From assembly GCA_002392655.1 (NCBI GenBank), contig DGHK01000009.1, positions 39,440 through 103,439 of the forward strand: a stretch of DNA of 64,000 nt. Reading direction: 5' to 3'. Of the stretch, positions 9,013 through 17,779 are shown in pieces; positions within the stretch are counted from its first letter, which is position 1; each line of letters starts with the position of its first letter. The notes below the pieces were generated by a model. The model was not told where the DNA came from. It saw only the letters and a program-made list of their open reading frames with translations, and did not search any database. This DNA is from Lachnospiraceae bacterium UBA3850. GTDB lineage: Bacteria > Bacillota > Clostridia > Lachnospirales > Lachnospiraceae. Position numbers and translations under genes: made by a program.

Positions 9013-10726
9013 AAGCTACAAGGATTTGATGAATCTCCTGAAACCACACAAGTTCCTTATTATGATGTCTCTTCTGGCAAGTATACTTACTGTAGCACTT
9101 CAGATTTATGTTCCTATACTTTCGGGACAGGCAGTCGATCATATAGTCGGTAAGGGAATGGTTTCTATGTCTGTAGTTATCCGCATAGTGATCAAGATTG
9201 TAGTTGTAGTGCTTCTGGCTGCTTTTTTCCAGTGGCTTATGGGTATTATTAATAACCGTGTTGTCTATAATATTGTCAGATCACTAAGATCAGATATCTA
9301 TAGACATATAGATACACTTCCTATAAGCTATGTGGACTCACATGATCATGGTGAGATAGTATCAAGAGTTTTAAGTGATGTAGATCAGATGTCGGATGGT
9401 CTGTTAATGGGCTTTACACAGCTATTCACCGGAATTATAACCATCATAGGAACCTTGTTTTTTATGATGAGAACAAACTTTATGGTTGCCATAGTTGTTA
9501 TAGTTCTTACGCCGATGTCACTTCTGATATCAGGCTTTATATCAAAGAAGACCTATAATATGTTCCAGAAGCAGTCGGAGAACAGAGCAAGGATGACGGG
9601 ACTTGTAAATGAGATGGTCGGAAATGAGAAAATCGTTCAGGCGTTTTCTTATGAGGGTGAGGCAGCAAGAAGATTTGATGAGATAAATTCAGAACTTACC
9701 GAAGCTGAGTTTAAGGCTACATATTATTCATCACTCACAAATCCTTCTACCAGACTTATAAATAACATGGTTTATGCAGGAGTAGGAATAGTCGGAGCTA
9801 TCGGAGCAATCAGAGGTATAATTACTGTCGGACAGTTAACCTGCCTTCTCGGATATGCAACCCAGTTTGCAAAGCCTTTTAATGAGATATCAGGTGTTAT
9901 GACCGAGCTTACGGCAGCACTTGCGTCTTGTTCGAGGATATTTGAGCTTCTTAGTGAAGAATGCGAGACAGACGGAATCGAAGTTATAGAGGAAGTCTCT
10001 GGCGGTGTGAAGCTGGATGACGTATGCTTCTCATATACAGCTGATAAGAAGCTTATTGAGAATTTGAATCTGGATGTAAAACCGGGACAGAGGATAGCGA
10101 TAGTCGGCCCTACGGGTAGCGGAAAGAGTACACTCATTAATCTACTACTCAGATTCTATGATATAAACAGTGGAATAATCAGCTTAGACGATAAGGATAT
10201 TAATGTCCTTACCAAGGAAAGTGTTAGATCTCACTATGGAATGGTGCTTCAGGAAACCTGGCTTAAGACGGGAACTATCAGAGAAAATATCGCTTACGGA
10301 TATCCTGATGCAACGGATGAGGAGATAGAGGATGCAGCCAGACTGACGCATGCGGACAGATTCATCAGACGTCTGCCTGAAGGCTTCGATACATATCTGA
10401 CTGAGGCCGGTGGCAATCTCTCTGCGGGGCAGAAGCAGCTGCTTTGTATAACCAGAGTAATGCTCAGGCTTCCGCCTATGCTTATTCTGGATGAAGCTAC
10501 ATCGTCGATAGATACAAGAACTGAGCAGAGAATACAGAGAGCCTTCAGTAAGATGATGAAGGACAGAACCTCATTTGTTGTTGCTCACAGACTTTCTACT
10601 ATCAAGGAGTCAGACGTGATTCTTGTTATGAAGGACGGAGCTGTCATCGAACAGGGGGCTCATGAGGAGCTTCTGGATAAGAAGGGCTTCTACTATGATC
10701 TTTTCAATAGTCAGTTTAATAATTAG
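9005..10726 (+). CDS. ABC exporter half-transporter with catalytic ATPase site (subunit 2)
   Basis: A 573-residue membrane-plus-ATPase half-transporter, partner of the preceding gene. Its Walker A is GPTGSGKST. Walker B carries the catalytic Glu (LILDEATSSID, E497) and the switch His is present (VVAHRLST, H528), while its signature is weakened to LSAGQKQ. Together the two chains form one canonical and one degenerate ATP site, as in known heterodimers. The ATG at 9005 is used because a strong purine-rich site (GGAGAGAGGGGG) precedes it and the protein then starts like the family; an upstream in-frame extension from 8927 only overlaps subunit 1. Transport function is secure; drug specificity cannot be read from the sequence. 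Confidence 0.93.
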   Translation: MRKSYKDLMNLLKPHKFLIMMSLLASILTVALQIYVPILSGQAVDHIVGKGMVSMSVVIRIVIKIVVVVLLAAFFQWLMGIINNRVVYNIVRSLRSDIYRHIDTLPISYVDSHDHGEIVSRVLSDVDQMSDGLLMGFTQLFTGIITIIGTLFFMMRTNFMVAIVVIVLTPMSLLISGFISKKTYNMFQKQSENRARMTGLVNEMVGNEKIVQAFSYEGEAARRFDEINSELTEAEFKATYYSSLTNPSTRLINNMVYAGVGIVGAIGAIRGIITVGQLTCLLGYATQFAKPFNEISGVMTELTAALASCSRIFELLSEECETDGIEVIEEVSGGVKLDDVCFSYTADKKLIENLNLDVKPGQRIAIVGPTGSGKSTLINLLLRFYDINSGIISLDDKDINVLTKESVRSHYGMVLQETWLKTGTIRENIAYGYPDATDEEIEDAARLTHADRFIRRLPEGFDTYLTEAGGNLSAGQKQLLCITRVMLRLPPMLILDEATSSIDTRTEQRIQRAFSKMMKDRTSFVVAHRLSTIKESDVILVMKDGAVIEQGAHEELLDKKGFYYDLFNSQFNN

Positions 10727-10789
10727 GAAAACTGTGATAAAATAATAATTTAGACATCAAATATGCTAAAAAAGACGAGGTGAACGCAT

Positions 10790-12004
10790 ATGGTTTTAAA
10801 GGATTTTAATATGACAAAGGATGAACTTGTAGAGACAGCTGAGAAGTATATGAACGAGACTTTTAAGCGCTACGATTTCATCGCCGATAAGTGTAAGGAT
10901 GAGTATATATATGATGAGGATGGTGGAGAGTATCTGGACTTCCTCGGCGGAATAGCAGTTAACTCTGTTGGTGGATGTAATGAGGCTGTTATTAGCGCTA
11001 TAAAGGAGCAGTGTGACCAGATGATCCATGTATCTAATTATTTCTATACTGTACCGCAGACTATGCTTGCAAAACTTATCTGTGAGACTATAGGTATGGA
11101 TAAGATTCAGTTTCAGAATAGCGGAGCTGAAGCTAATGAAGTTATGATCAAGCTTGCTCGTAAGTATGGAAATGACAGGTATGATGGAAAGCGTTACAAG
11201 ATAGTTACTGCACTTAACTCCTTCCATGGAAGAACACTAGCTACACTTTCTGCAACAGGTCAGCCGGGAAGTGCTATACATCATGGTTTTGAACCACTGG
11301 TTGAGGGCTTTAAGTATGCTGAGTTCAATAACCTCAAATCATTTGAGGAGGCTTGTACTGATGATGTTATAGCAGTTATGATCGAGCCGATACAGGGCGA
11401 GGGTGGTGTTTATCCTGCAACGCAGGAGTTTGTAACAGGTCTTCGTGAGCTTTGTGATAAAAAGGGAATGCTTCTTCTGTTTGATGAGGTTCAGACGGGT
11501 TGGGGACGTTCCGGAGAGATAATGGCATATATGAATTACGGAGTTAAACCGGATGCGGTTTCTATGGCTAAGGCTATGGGAGGCGGTATGCCAATAGCAG
11601 CTATGTGTGCCTCAAACGATGCTTTTACTGCTCTTGGAGCCGGAACGCACGGAACTACATTTGGCGGAAATCCTGTCTGCTGTGCAGCTTCCTATGCGGC
11701 TATCTCTGAGATAGTAAACAGAAAGCTTGATGTAAATGCGAAGGAGATGGGAGAATACTTCATGGCAGAGCTCAGGAAGCTCCCACATGTTACGGAAGTA
11801 AGAGGAATGGGACTTCTTGTCGGTGTAGTATTTGATAAGGATGCAGCTTTGGATATTAAGCATGAGGCATTTGACAGAAGGATGCTGATGTCAGTTGTAA
11901 AGCCGGCTGTTATAAGGATGGTGCCACCGCTTATCGTTACTAAGGAAGATATAGATAAGGCAGTAGGAATCATCAAGGATTGCATAGAAGCAGTATATGC
12001 ATAA
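10790..12004 (+). CDS. argD: Acetylornithine/class III aminotransferase
   Basis: A 404-residue PLP enzyme of the ornithine aminotransferase class. Diagnostic stretches are QNSGAEANEVMIKLAR, FHGRTLATLSATG, IEPIQGEGGV, LLLFDEVQTGWGRSG and the Schiff-base lysine K261 in SMAKAMGGGMP. The length and lack of extra domains fit N-acetylornithine aminotransferase, the fourth step of arginine synthesis. Sister enzymes acting on 4-aminobutyrate or N-succinylornithine are hard to exclude by eye. No other arginine gene is adjacent; argH lies 22 kb away on the other strand. The start at 10790 follows GAGGTG. The M18 peptidase begins 45 bp later. Confidence 0.85.
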   Translation: MVLKDFNMTKDELVETAEKYMNETFKRYDFIADKCKDEYIYDEDGGEYLDFLGGIAVNSVGGCNEAVISAIKEQCDQMIHVSNYFYTVPQTMLAKLICETIGMDKIQFQNSGAEANEVMIKLARKYGNDRYDGKRYKIVTALNSFHGRTLATLSATGQPGSAIHHGFEPLVEGFKYAEFNNLKSFEEACTDDVIAVMIEPIQGEGGVYPATQEFVTGLRELCDKKGMLLLFDEVQTGWGRSGEIMAYMNYGVKPDAVSMAKAMGGGMPIAAMCASNDAFTALGAGTHGTTFGGNPVCCAASYAAISEIVNRKLDVNAKEMGEYFMAELRKLPHVTEVRGMGLLVGVVFDKDAALDIKHEAFDRRMLMSVVKPAVIRMVPPLIVTKEDIDKAVGIIKDCIEAVYA

Positions 12005-12049
12005 ATACAGTTAAAAATAAACAATCATAGTATAAACGGAGAATAAAAA

Positions 12050-13456
12050 ATGGAAAGAAAGAATGCATGGAAGAGTTACGGAAAAAGTGATGATAAGAAG
12101 CTGGAGGAGCTCTGCGAAGGCTATAAGGATTATCTCTTTAAGGGTAAGACTGAAAGAGAGGGTACCCGATATATCATAGCTGAGGCAGAGAAGGCGGGCT
12201 ATAAGAGTCTCGATGATATAATCGCAAAAAAGAAGAAGTTGAAGGCGGGAGACAAGGTTTACTCTGTATGTATGGGCAAGACCATAGCTCTTTTCAATAT
12301 CGGAAGCAGATCTCTTGAGGAAGGAATGAACATCCTCGGTGCTCACTTAGATTCACCGAGACTTGATGTAAAGCAGAATCCTCTGTATGAGAGTGATGAT
12401 CTGGCATATCTTGATACACATTATTATGGTGGAATAAAGAAGTATCAGTGGGTGACACTTCCTCTTGCTATTCACGGAGTTGTAGTAAAAACTGATGGAA
12501 CGGTTGTAGATGTTGTAATAGGTGAGGATGATACTGATCCTGTGTTCTGTGTATCAGATATACTTATTCATCTGGCACAGGACCAGATGGTTAAGAAGGC
12601 AAGTGTTGCTGTTGAGGGAGAGAATCTGGACCTCCTCATAGCTTCCAGACCTATAAAGCTTACTAAGGATGAGAAGAAGGAAGGCAAGGACGGTAAAGAG
12701 CTTGTAAAGAAGAATGTTCTCGCAATCCTCAAGAAGAAATATGGTATGGAGGAGGAGGATTTCATGTCTGCAGAGCTGGAGATAGTTCCGGCAGGTAAGC
12801 CAAGAGATATGGGCATTGATTCCTCTATGATACTTGCATATGGACAGGATGATAAAGTATGTGCATATACATCACTTGTTGCACAGCTTGCCGTAGAGAA
12901 TCCTGAGAAGACCTCATGTACACTCCTTGTTGATAAGGAGGAGATAGGTTCTGTAGGTGCTACAGGTATGCAGTCTAAGTTCTTTGAGAATACCGTAGCA
13001 GAGATTCTTGAGCTCTGTGGTTATAAGAGTAACCTGTCTCTCAGAAGATGCCTGAAGAATTCATCGATGCTTTCTTCAGATGTAAGTGCAGGCTTCGATC
13101 CTCTTTATGCTGCATGCTTTGAGAAGAAGAATGCTGCTTTTCTCGGAAGGGGTATGGTATTCAATAAGTTTACAGGAGCGAGAGGAAAGTCCGGTTCAAA
13201 TGATGCTAATGCAGAGTACATCGGAAGAATAAGAGGCATCCTTGAAAAGAGCAAGGTACACTATCAGACCGCTGAACTTGGTAAGGTTGACCAGGGTGGC
13301 GGAGGAACAATAGCTTATATACTTTCACTTTACGGCATGGAGGTTGTTGACTGCGGAGTTGCAGTGCTGAATATGCATGCACCATGGGAGGTAACCTCTA
13401 AGGCGGATATATATGAAACAGAGAAGGGATATGAGGCATTCCTCAGAGAAGCATAA
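12050..13456 (+). CDS. M18 family aminopeptidase
   Basis: A 468-residue dinuclear zinc aminopeptidase of the M18 (aspartyl aminopeptidase) family, which removes N-terminal residues from peptides in the cytosol. The metal-site motifs are present in order: GAHLDSPRLD, an Asp near YGQDDKVCAYT, DKEEIGSVGATGM with the catalytic Glu pair, SSDVSAGFDP, and the C-terminal MHAPWEVTSKAD carrying the last His. The length fits the family's bacterial branch (about 430-480 residues). Whether it prefers acidic residues is not decidable. It shares a short intergenic gap with argD upstream and 17 bp with the sensor gene downstream. Confidence 0.93.
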   Translation: MERKNAWKSYGKSDDKKLEELCEGYKDYLFKGKTEREGTRYIIAEAEKAGYKSLDDIIAKKKKLKAGDKVYSVCMGKTIALFNIGSRSLEEGMNILGAHLDSPRLDVKQNPLYESDDLAYLDTHYYGGIKKYQWVTLPLAIHGVVVKTDGTVVDVVIGEDDTDPVFCVSDILIHLAQDQMVKKASVAVEGENLDLLIASRPIKLTKDEKKEGKDGKELVKKNVLAILKKKYGMEEEDFMSAELEIVPAGKPRDMGIDSSMILAYGQDDKVCAYTSLVAQLAVENPEKTSCTLLVDKEEIGSVGATGMQSKFFENTVAEILELCGYKSNLSLRRCLKNSSMLSSDVSAGFDPLYAACFEKKNAAFLGRGMVFNKFTGARGKSGSNDANAEYIGRIRGILEKSKVHYQTAELGKVDQGGGGTIAYILSLYGMEVVDCGVAVLNMHAPWEVTSKADIYETEKGYEAFLREA

Positions 13457-13473
13457 TCTCTAAACAAAAAGCT

Positions 13474-16400
13474 ATGAGAAGAATCAGTGCAAAAAGAATA
13501 ATACGAATAATGTGTGTTATCCTGGTATGCTTATCGGCATACCTTTTTGCCATGGGTTCTTCACATGCAAAGGAGTTCATGTCTGAGTATAAGCAGGTCC
13601 TCTATAATCAGGATAACGGTCTGGGAAGTATGGAGGTAAACTGCATCTATCAGACTCAGTCCGGATATATCTGGATAGGAACAGATGGCGGACTTTACAG
13701 ATATAACGGAAATGAGTTTAAGCTCTTCAATTTGTGGAATGCAGATAAGGGAGATGTTTATTATATCAATGCACTTTTTCAGGATTCCAAGGGTCGTCTA
13801 TGGGTAGCAACCAACAACTATGGTTTGTTCAGGATATACGGAAACGAGACAAAGCATTTTACTGATGAGTATTATAACGGTCTCAAGAGTATAAATGATG
13901 TCTGTGAGGATTCAAACGGTAATATCTATATAGCTACAGCATATGGTGTGTATACCTATGATCAGGGTTCAGACAGTCTCATCAGAAATGAAGAGCTTGC
14001 CAAGCATAATGTAAAAAATATCATTCTCTCAGGGGATAAGATATGGGGTATCTATAATGGAAATACCATATTTAATATAGACAAGGACGGTAAGGTCGAC
14101 AGCCGTGAGTCAAGTGACTATACAATAGATGAATTATCTACTATCGCATGTGACTCTAATGGCAATATATTTGTCGGAACGATTGGTTCGGATGTTGTAC
14201 TTCTTAGGGACTTTAGCAAAGCGTCGCTGTTAAACTCAGGTGTAGAGGGTATCAACAGGATACTTCCGGTTGGTGACAAGGTTTATATATGCGCTGATAA
14301 TGGTACGGGCTACCTGAACTATGATGGTCTGTTTATGCCTATCAATGACCTCGAGATTGACAGCTATGTTTCCGATATGATCATTGACTATGAGGGTAAC
14401 TATTGGTTTGCATCGAGCAGATATGGAATCCTCTATATGGCTAAGGGTAAGTTCTCCAATTATTGCAAGGATAACAGCTTCCCTGTAGAGGTTACAAGCT
14501 GCATTGATGTTATAGATGGATATACCTACATAGGAACAGATACCGGTCTCTATATAATCAACCAGGACAATGTCCTTGTATCAAATGAATTGACTGATTA
14601 TCTAGCAAATGTATCTATCCGAGATATTACTCATGATAAAGCCGGAAACCTCTGGATAAGTACATATCGTAGATACGGAGTAGTGGAATATACTAAGTCC
14701 GGAGGAATCAAGGCCTTTAACAAATTCACAGGTCTGGTAAGTAATCTGGTAAATACCAGCTGTCCGCTGGCTAATGGAAATATAGCTGTAGGAACAAAGG
14801 ATGGAATAAGTATATTCTCTCATACCGGTAGTGTTATCAAACAGTATAATTATGAAAACGGACTTGACTATCCGAATATCATATCACTTTATGAGGATGA
14901 AAACGGAATACTCTATGCGGGTTCCGATGGTGGCGGTCTCTATGTAATAAACGGAAAGGATGTCGTTAATTATACAGATGATGACGGTCTTAACTCCAAC
15001 GTTGTTTCATGTATAAGTGGAGGAAAAGACGGAGGTATATGGATAGGTACCAATAATGGTATGACATATTATGACGGAACCTTCAGATCTATCAGTAATA
15101 TAGATTTCTCAAACAATATCTATAGTGTCCTAACAGAGGATGACTCTGATGTAATGTATATAGTCGGTTCGAAGGGTATCATATGTTCTTCGGAAAGCGA
15201 GCTTCTCGGTACAGCTCCGCTGACGGAGAGATACTATTCAACAGGTGACGGACTTGACAGTACTATAACTATCAACTCCAGAAGTTGCGTATATAAGGGC
15301 GTTCTGTATATCTGTACAGAGGATGGCGTATTTACATTTGATTCTAAAAATATAGAAAAGAATACTGTTCCTCCGAAGATAAATGTATCTGAGATAGATG
15401 TAGATGGAAAGAAGTATTACTTCGATCAGAATGGAGGAGAGCTTGTCATCCCGGACAAGGCTCAGAGAGTTGAGATATCCTTTGCGGTACTCAGCTATAC
15501 CAATAGAGAAAACATCCAAGTATTCTATCAGCTGGTTGGTTTTGATACGGAACCGCAGAGCCTGACCGGAAGTGATCCGTTCCAGGCTGTATATACAAAC
15601 CTGGATGGCGGAGAATACAGCTTCGAGGTTAGTGCTACCAATGGCGATAATACCTCCAGTGAAAACAAGCTCTCTTTTACAATTATAAAGGAATACGGAT
15701 TCCTGGAGCGGTCCAGCGTAAGGACTATGCTGATAGTAGTGGCAGCTTTGATTCTGCTTATAATTTTAGCTATTACGATTCATATGTGGAACAAGTTCAG
15801 GGGTAAGAACAGAGAGCTGGAGACTCTTGCAAAGAAGCATGAGGATATAATAAAGGATAATACAGCCAAAAACGACTACCTCGCCAATATGAGTAACGAG
15901 ATAAAACTCCCTCTGAATGCCATGATAAGTACTGCAAACAATCTTCTGAGGGATGGAGTTGGTGACGAGGATTCGCAGAAGGACTTAAGAGACATAGTTG
16001 TTACCGGAAATACTCTTCTCGGTAAGGTTGATGAGACGATACTTCTGGCCCGTCTGGAGTCAGGAGCGGAGGAGGTTATAAATGAACCTTATTCTATCAC
16101 TACGCTTATGTGTGATATATCCGATTCTATGATCAACAGGCTTGAGGACAGGCCGGTTAAATTCCTGGTAGATATCGGGGAGAGTATTCCTGATATCCTG
16201 GTAGGAGATTTTGACAAGATTAAGAACGTTCTTCAGATCATACTTGATAACTCAATCAAGTATACTCAGGAGGGATCTATAACACTTTCTGTTGATTATT
16301 ATGATTTTGATAAGGCAGAAGAGGATACTGAGAAGAAGAAGCTTGTATTCACTATTTCAGATACAGGAATAGGTATAAGTGAAGAGAGGCTTGAACATAT

Positions 16401-17721
16401 ATTTGAGATATACTATGTGGATGAATCCAAGAAGATTACGGATTCTACCGGAAACGGTATCAGTTTGTCCATAGCTAAGCGTCTGGCTGAAATCATGGAC
16501 GGAGAGCTTATGGTTGAAAGTACCTACGGTGCCGGTTCTACATTTACATTCTCTGTTAAGCAGGAAACCTATGATTCAGACGGAACATCTATACCTCTTA
16601 ACGAGAACACTATAGACAGAGTTTCACGTGAAGAGGCTGAACGTATGTGGGCTCCGAACCTGAGTGTACTCATAGTTGATGATGTTGAGATCAGCCGTAA
16701 TGTAGCTGTTGACGTCGTTAAAAAGATGGAAATCAAGTGTGATACAGCATCTAACGGTTCAAGTGCCATAGATATGGTCATGAGTAATAATTATGATCTG
16801 GTATTTATGGATATAGCTATGCCGGTTATGAATGGTATAGATACGCTGATGGAAATAAGGAGTCTGTCCGGTGAAAACTATGAAAAGCTTCCTGTTATAG
16901 CCATGTCCGAGGACGTTATCGGTAAGAATAAAAATGAGCTTATTGATGAAGGCTTCTCTGAGGTTATCCTGAAGCCGTTTGATATAACGGTTCTCGCCAG
17001 TATACTTAACAGATTTGTGGATCCTGAGAAGGTTAAACACAGATCCAATGATGTAAGTGAGTATATAACTGAGTCCAGATACAGTGAGGGACTTAAGAAG
17101 CTGGAGGATTATTTTGATATAGTCGGAACGCTTGAGAAGATTGGCGGAAACATAGATGTTTATAACAGGATTCTTATATCATTCTATAATCAGAACAAGG
17201 ATATAGTCGATGAGCTTAAGGATAAGCTGGACAATGATTACAGAGGCTTTAGAAATAAAATCCATAATGTCAGAAATGGATGTCAGAATATCGGTGCGAT
17301 GGAGGTTGCCGAGATAGTTCTTCGTATAGAAAATGCGATAAACCTCGGAAATAAGAGTTATGTTTATGAGAATGTAAATCTCGTATATGATTGTCTGACT
17401 GTTATAAATGAATCTCTTGAGGAATATATCTCTTTCATCGACGAAAATGATGGTAAATCTGATGAGGACTATGCTAAGAAACATAGTAAAACAGATGTTG
17501 AGGAACTTCCTATAATCAGTATAGAAAAACTTGATAAAATGAGAGAAGCAGTTTCTAATGAGGATATGGAAGCGGTAAAGAAGATATATGAAGATATAGC
17601 CCAGAATAAATATGGTTCTGAGGATAAAGAATTCATTAAGGTTCTTGGAGAAAATATAGAATTAGAGGATGTTGCAGAGATAAATGATCTGCTGAATACC
17701 TACATCGACCTGAAGAGCTAG
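13474..17721 (+). CDS. Propeller-type hybrid sensor protein with Asn in place of the H-box His
   Basis: A 1415-residue one-chain signalling protein. Order: signal or anchor helix (about 8-28), two seven-bladed-type propeller regions made of reg_prop repeats (GYIWIGTDGGLYRY, GRLWVATNNYGLF and others) to about 630, a Y_Y_Y Ig-like domain (about 640-740), a transmembrane helix (about 750-772), a dimerisation helix, an ATPase domain (N-box near LQIILDNSIKY, DTGIGIS, GNGISL), a receiver (phospho-acceptor D1113) and an Hpt domain (H1264). The H-box reads YLANMSNEIKLPLN, so the autophosphorylated His is N808. The ATP site, receiver and Hpt remain intact. No DNA-binding domain is present, so output must go through partners. 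Such propellers usually sense polysaccharides outside the cell. The start codon lacks a clear ribosome site. Confidence 0.9.
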   Translation: MRRISAKRIIRIMCVILVCLSAYLFAMGSSHAKEFMSEYKQVLYNQDNGLGSMEVNCIYQTQSGYIWIGTDGGLYRYNGNEFKLFNLWNADKGDVYYINALFQDSKGRLWVATNNYGLFRIYGNETKHFTDEYYNGLKSINDVCEDSNGNIYIATAYGVYTYDQGSDSLIRNEELAKHNVKNIILSGDKIWGIYNGNTIFNIDKDGKVDSRESSDYTIDELSTIACDSNGNIFVGTIGSDVVLLRDFSKASLLNSGVEGINRILPVGDKVYICADNGTGYLNYDGLFMPINDLEIDSYVSDMIIDYEGNYWFASSRYGILYMAKGKFSNYCKDNSFPVEVTSCIDVIDGYTYIGTDTGLYIINQDNVLVSNELTDYLANVSIRDITHDKAGNLWISTYRRYGVVEYTKSGGIKAFNKFTGLVSNLVNTSCPLANGNIAVGTKDGISIFSHTGSVIKQYNYENGLDYPNIISLYEDENGILYAGSDGGGLYVINGKDVVNYTDDDGLNSNVVSCISGGKDGGIWIGTNNGMTYYDGTFRSISNIDFSNNIYSVLTEDDSDVMYIVGSKGIICSSESELLGTAPLTERYYSTGDGLDSTITINSRSCVYKGVLYICTEDGVFTFDSKNIEKNTVPPKINVSEIDVDGKKYYFDQNGGELVIPDKAQRVEISFAVLSYTNRENIQVFYQLVGFDTEPQSLTGSDPFQAVYTNLDGGEYSFEVSATNGDNTSSENKLSFTIIKEYGFLERSSVRTMLIVVAALILLIILAITIHMWNKFRGKNRELETLAKKHEDIIKDNTAKNDYLANMSNEIKLPLNAMISTANNLLRDGVGDEDSQKDLRDIVVTGNTLLGKVDETILLARLESGAEEVINEPYSITTLMCDISDSMINRLEDRPVKFLVDIGESIPDILVGDFDKIKNVLQIILDNSIKYTQEGSITLSVDYYDFDKAEEDTEKKKLVFTISDTGIGISEERLEHIFEIYYVDESKKITDSTGNGISLSIAKRLAEIMDGELMVESTYGAGSTFTFSVKQETYDSDGTSIPLNENTIDRVSREEAERMWAPNLSVLIVDDVEISRNVAVDVVKKMEIKCDTASNGSSAIDMVMSNNYDLVFMDIAMPVMNGIDTLMEIRSLSGENYEKLPVIAMSEDVIGKNKNELIDEGFSEVILKPFDITVLASILNRFVDPEKVKHRSNDVSEYITESRYSEGLKKLEDYFDIVGTLEKIGGNIDVYNRILISFYNQNKDIVDELKDKLDNDYRGFRNKIHNVRNGCQNIGAMEVAEIVLRIENAINLGNKSYVYENVNLVYDCLTVINESLEEYISFIDENDGKSDEDYAKKHSKTDVEELPIISIEKLDKMREAVSNEDMEAVKKIYEDIAQNKYGSEDKEFIKVLGENIELEDVAEINDLLNTYIDLKS

Positions 17722-17779
17722 TGGATAATTATGTGAGTTTCTTTGATGTAAATATAATATATAAAAGATGGGGGAAATA

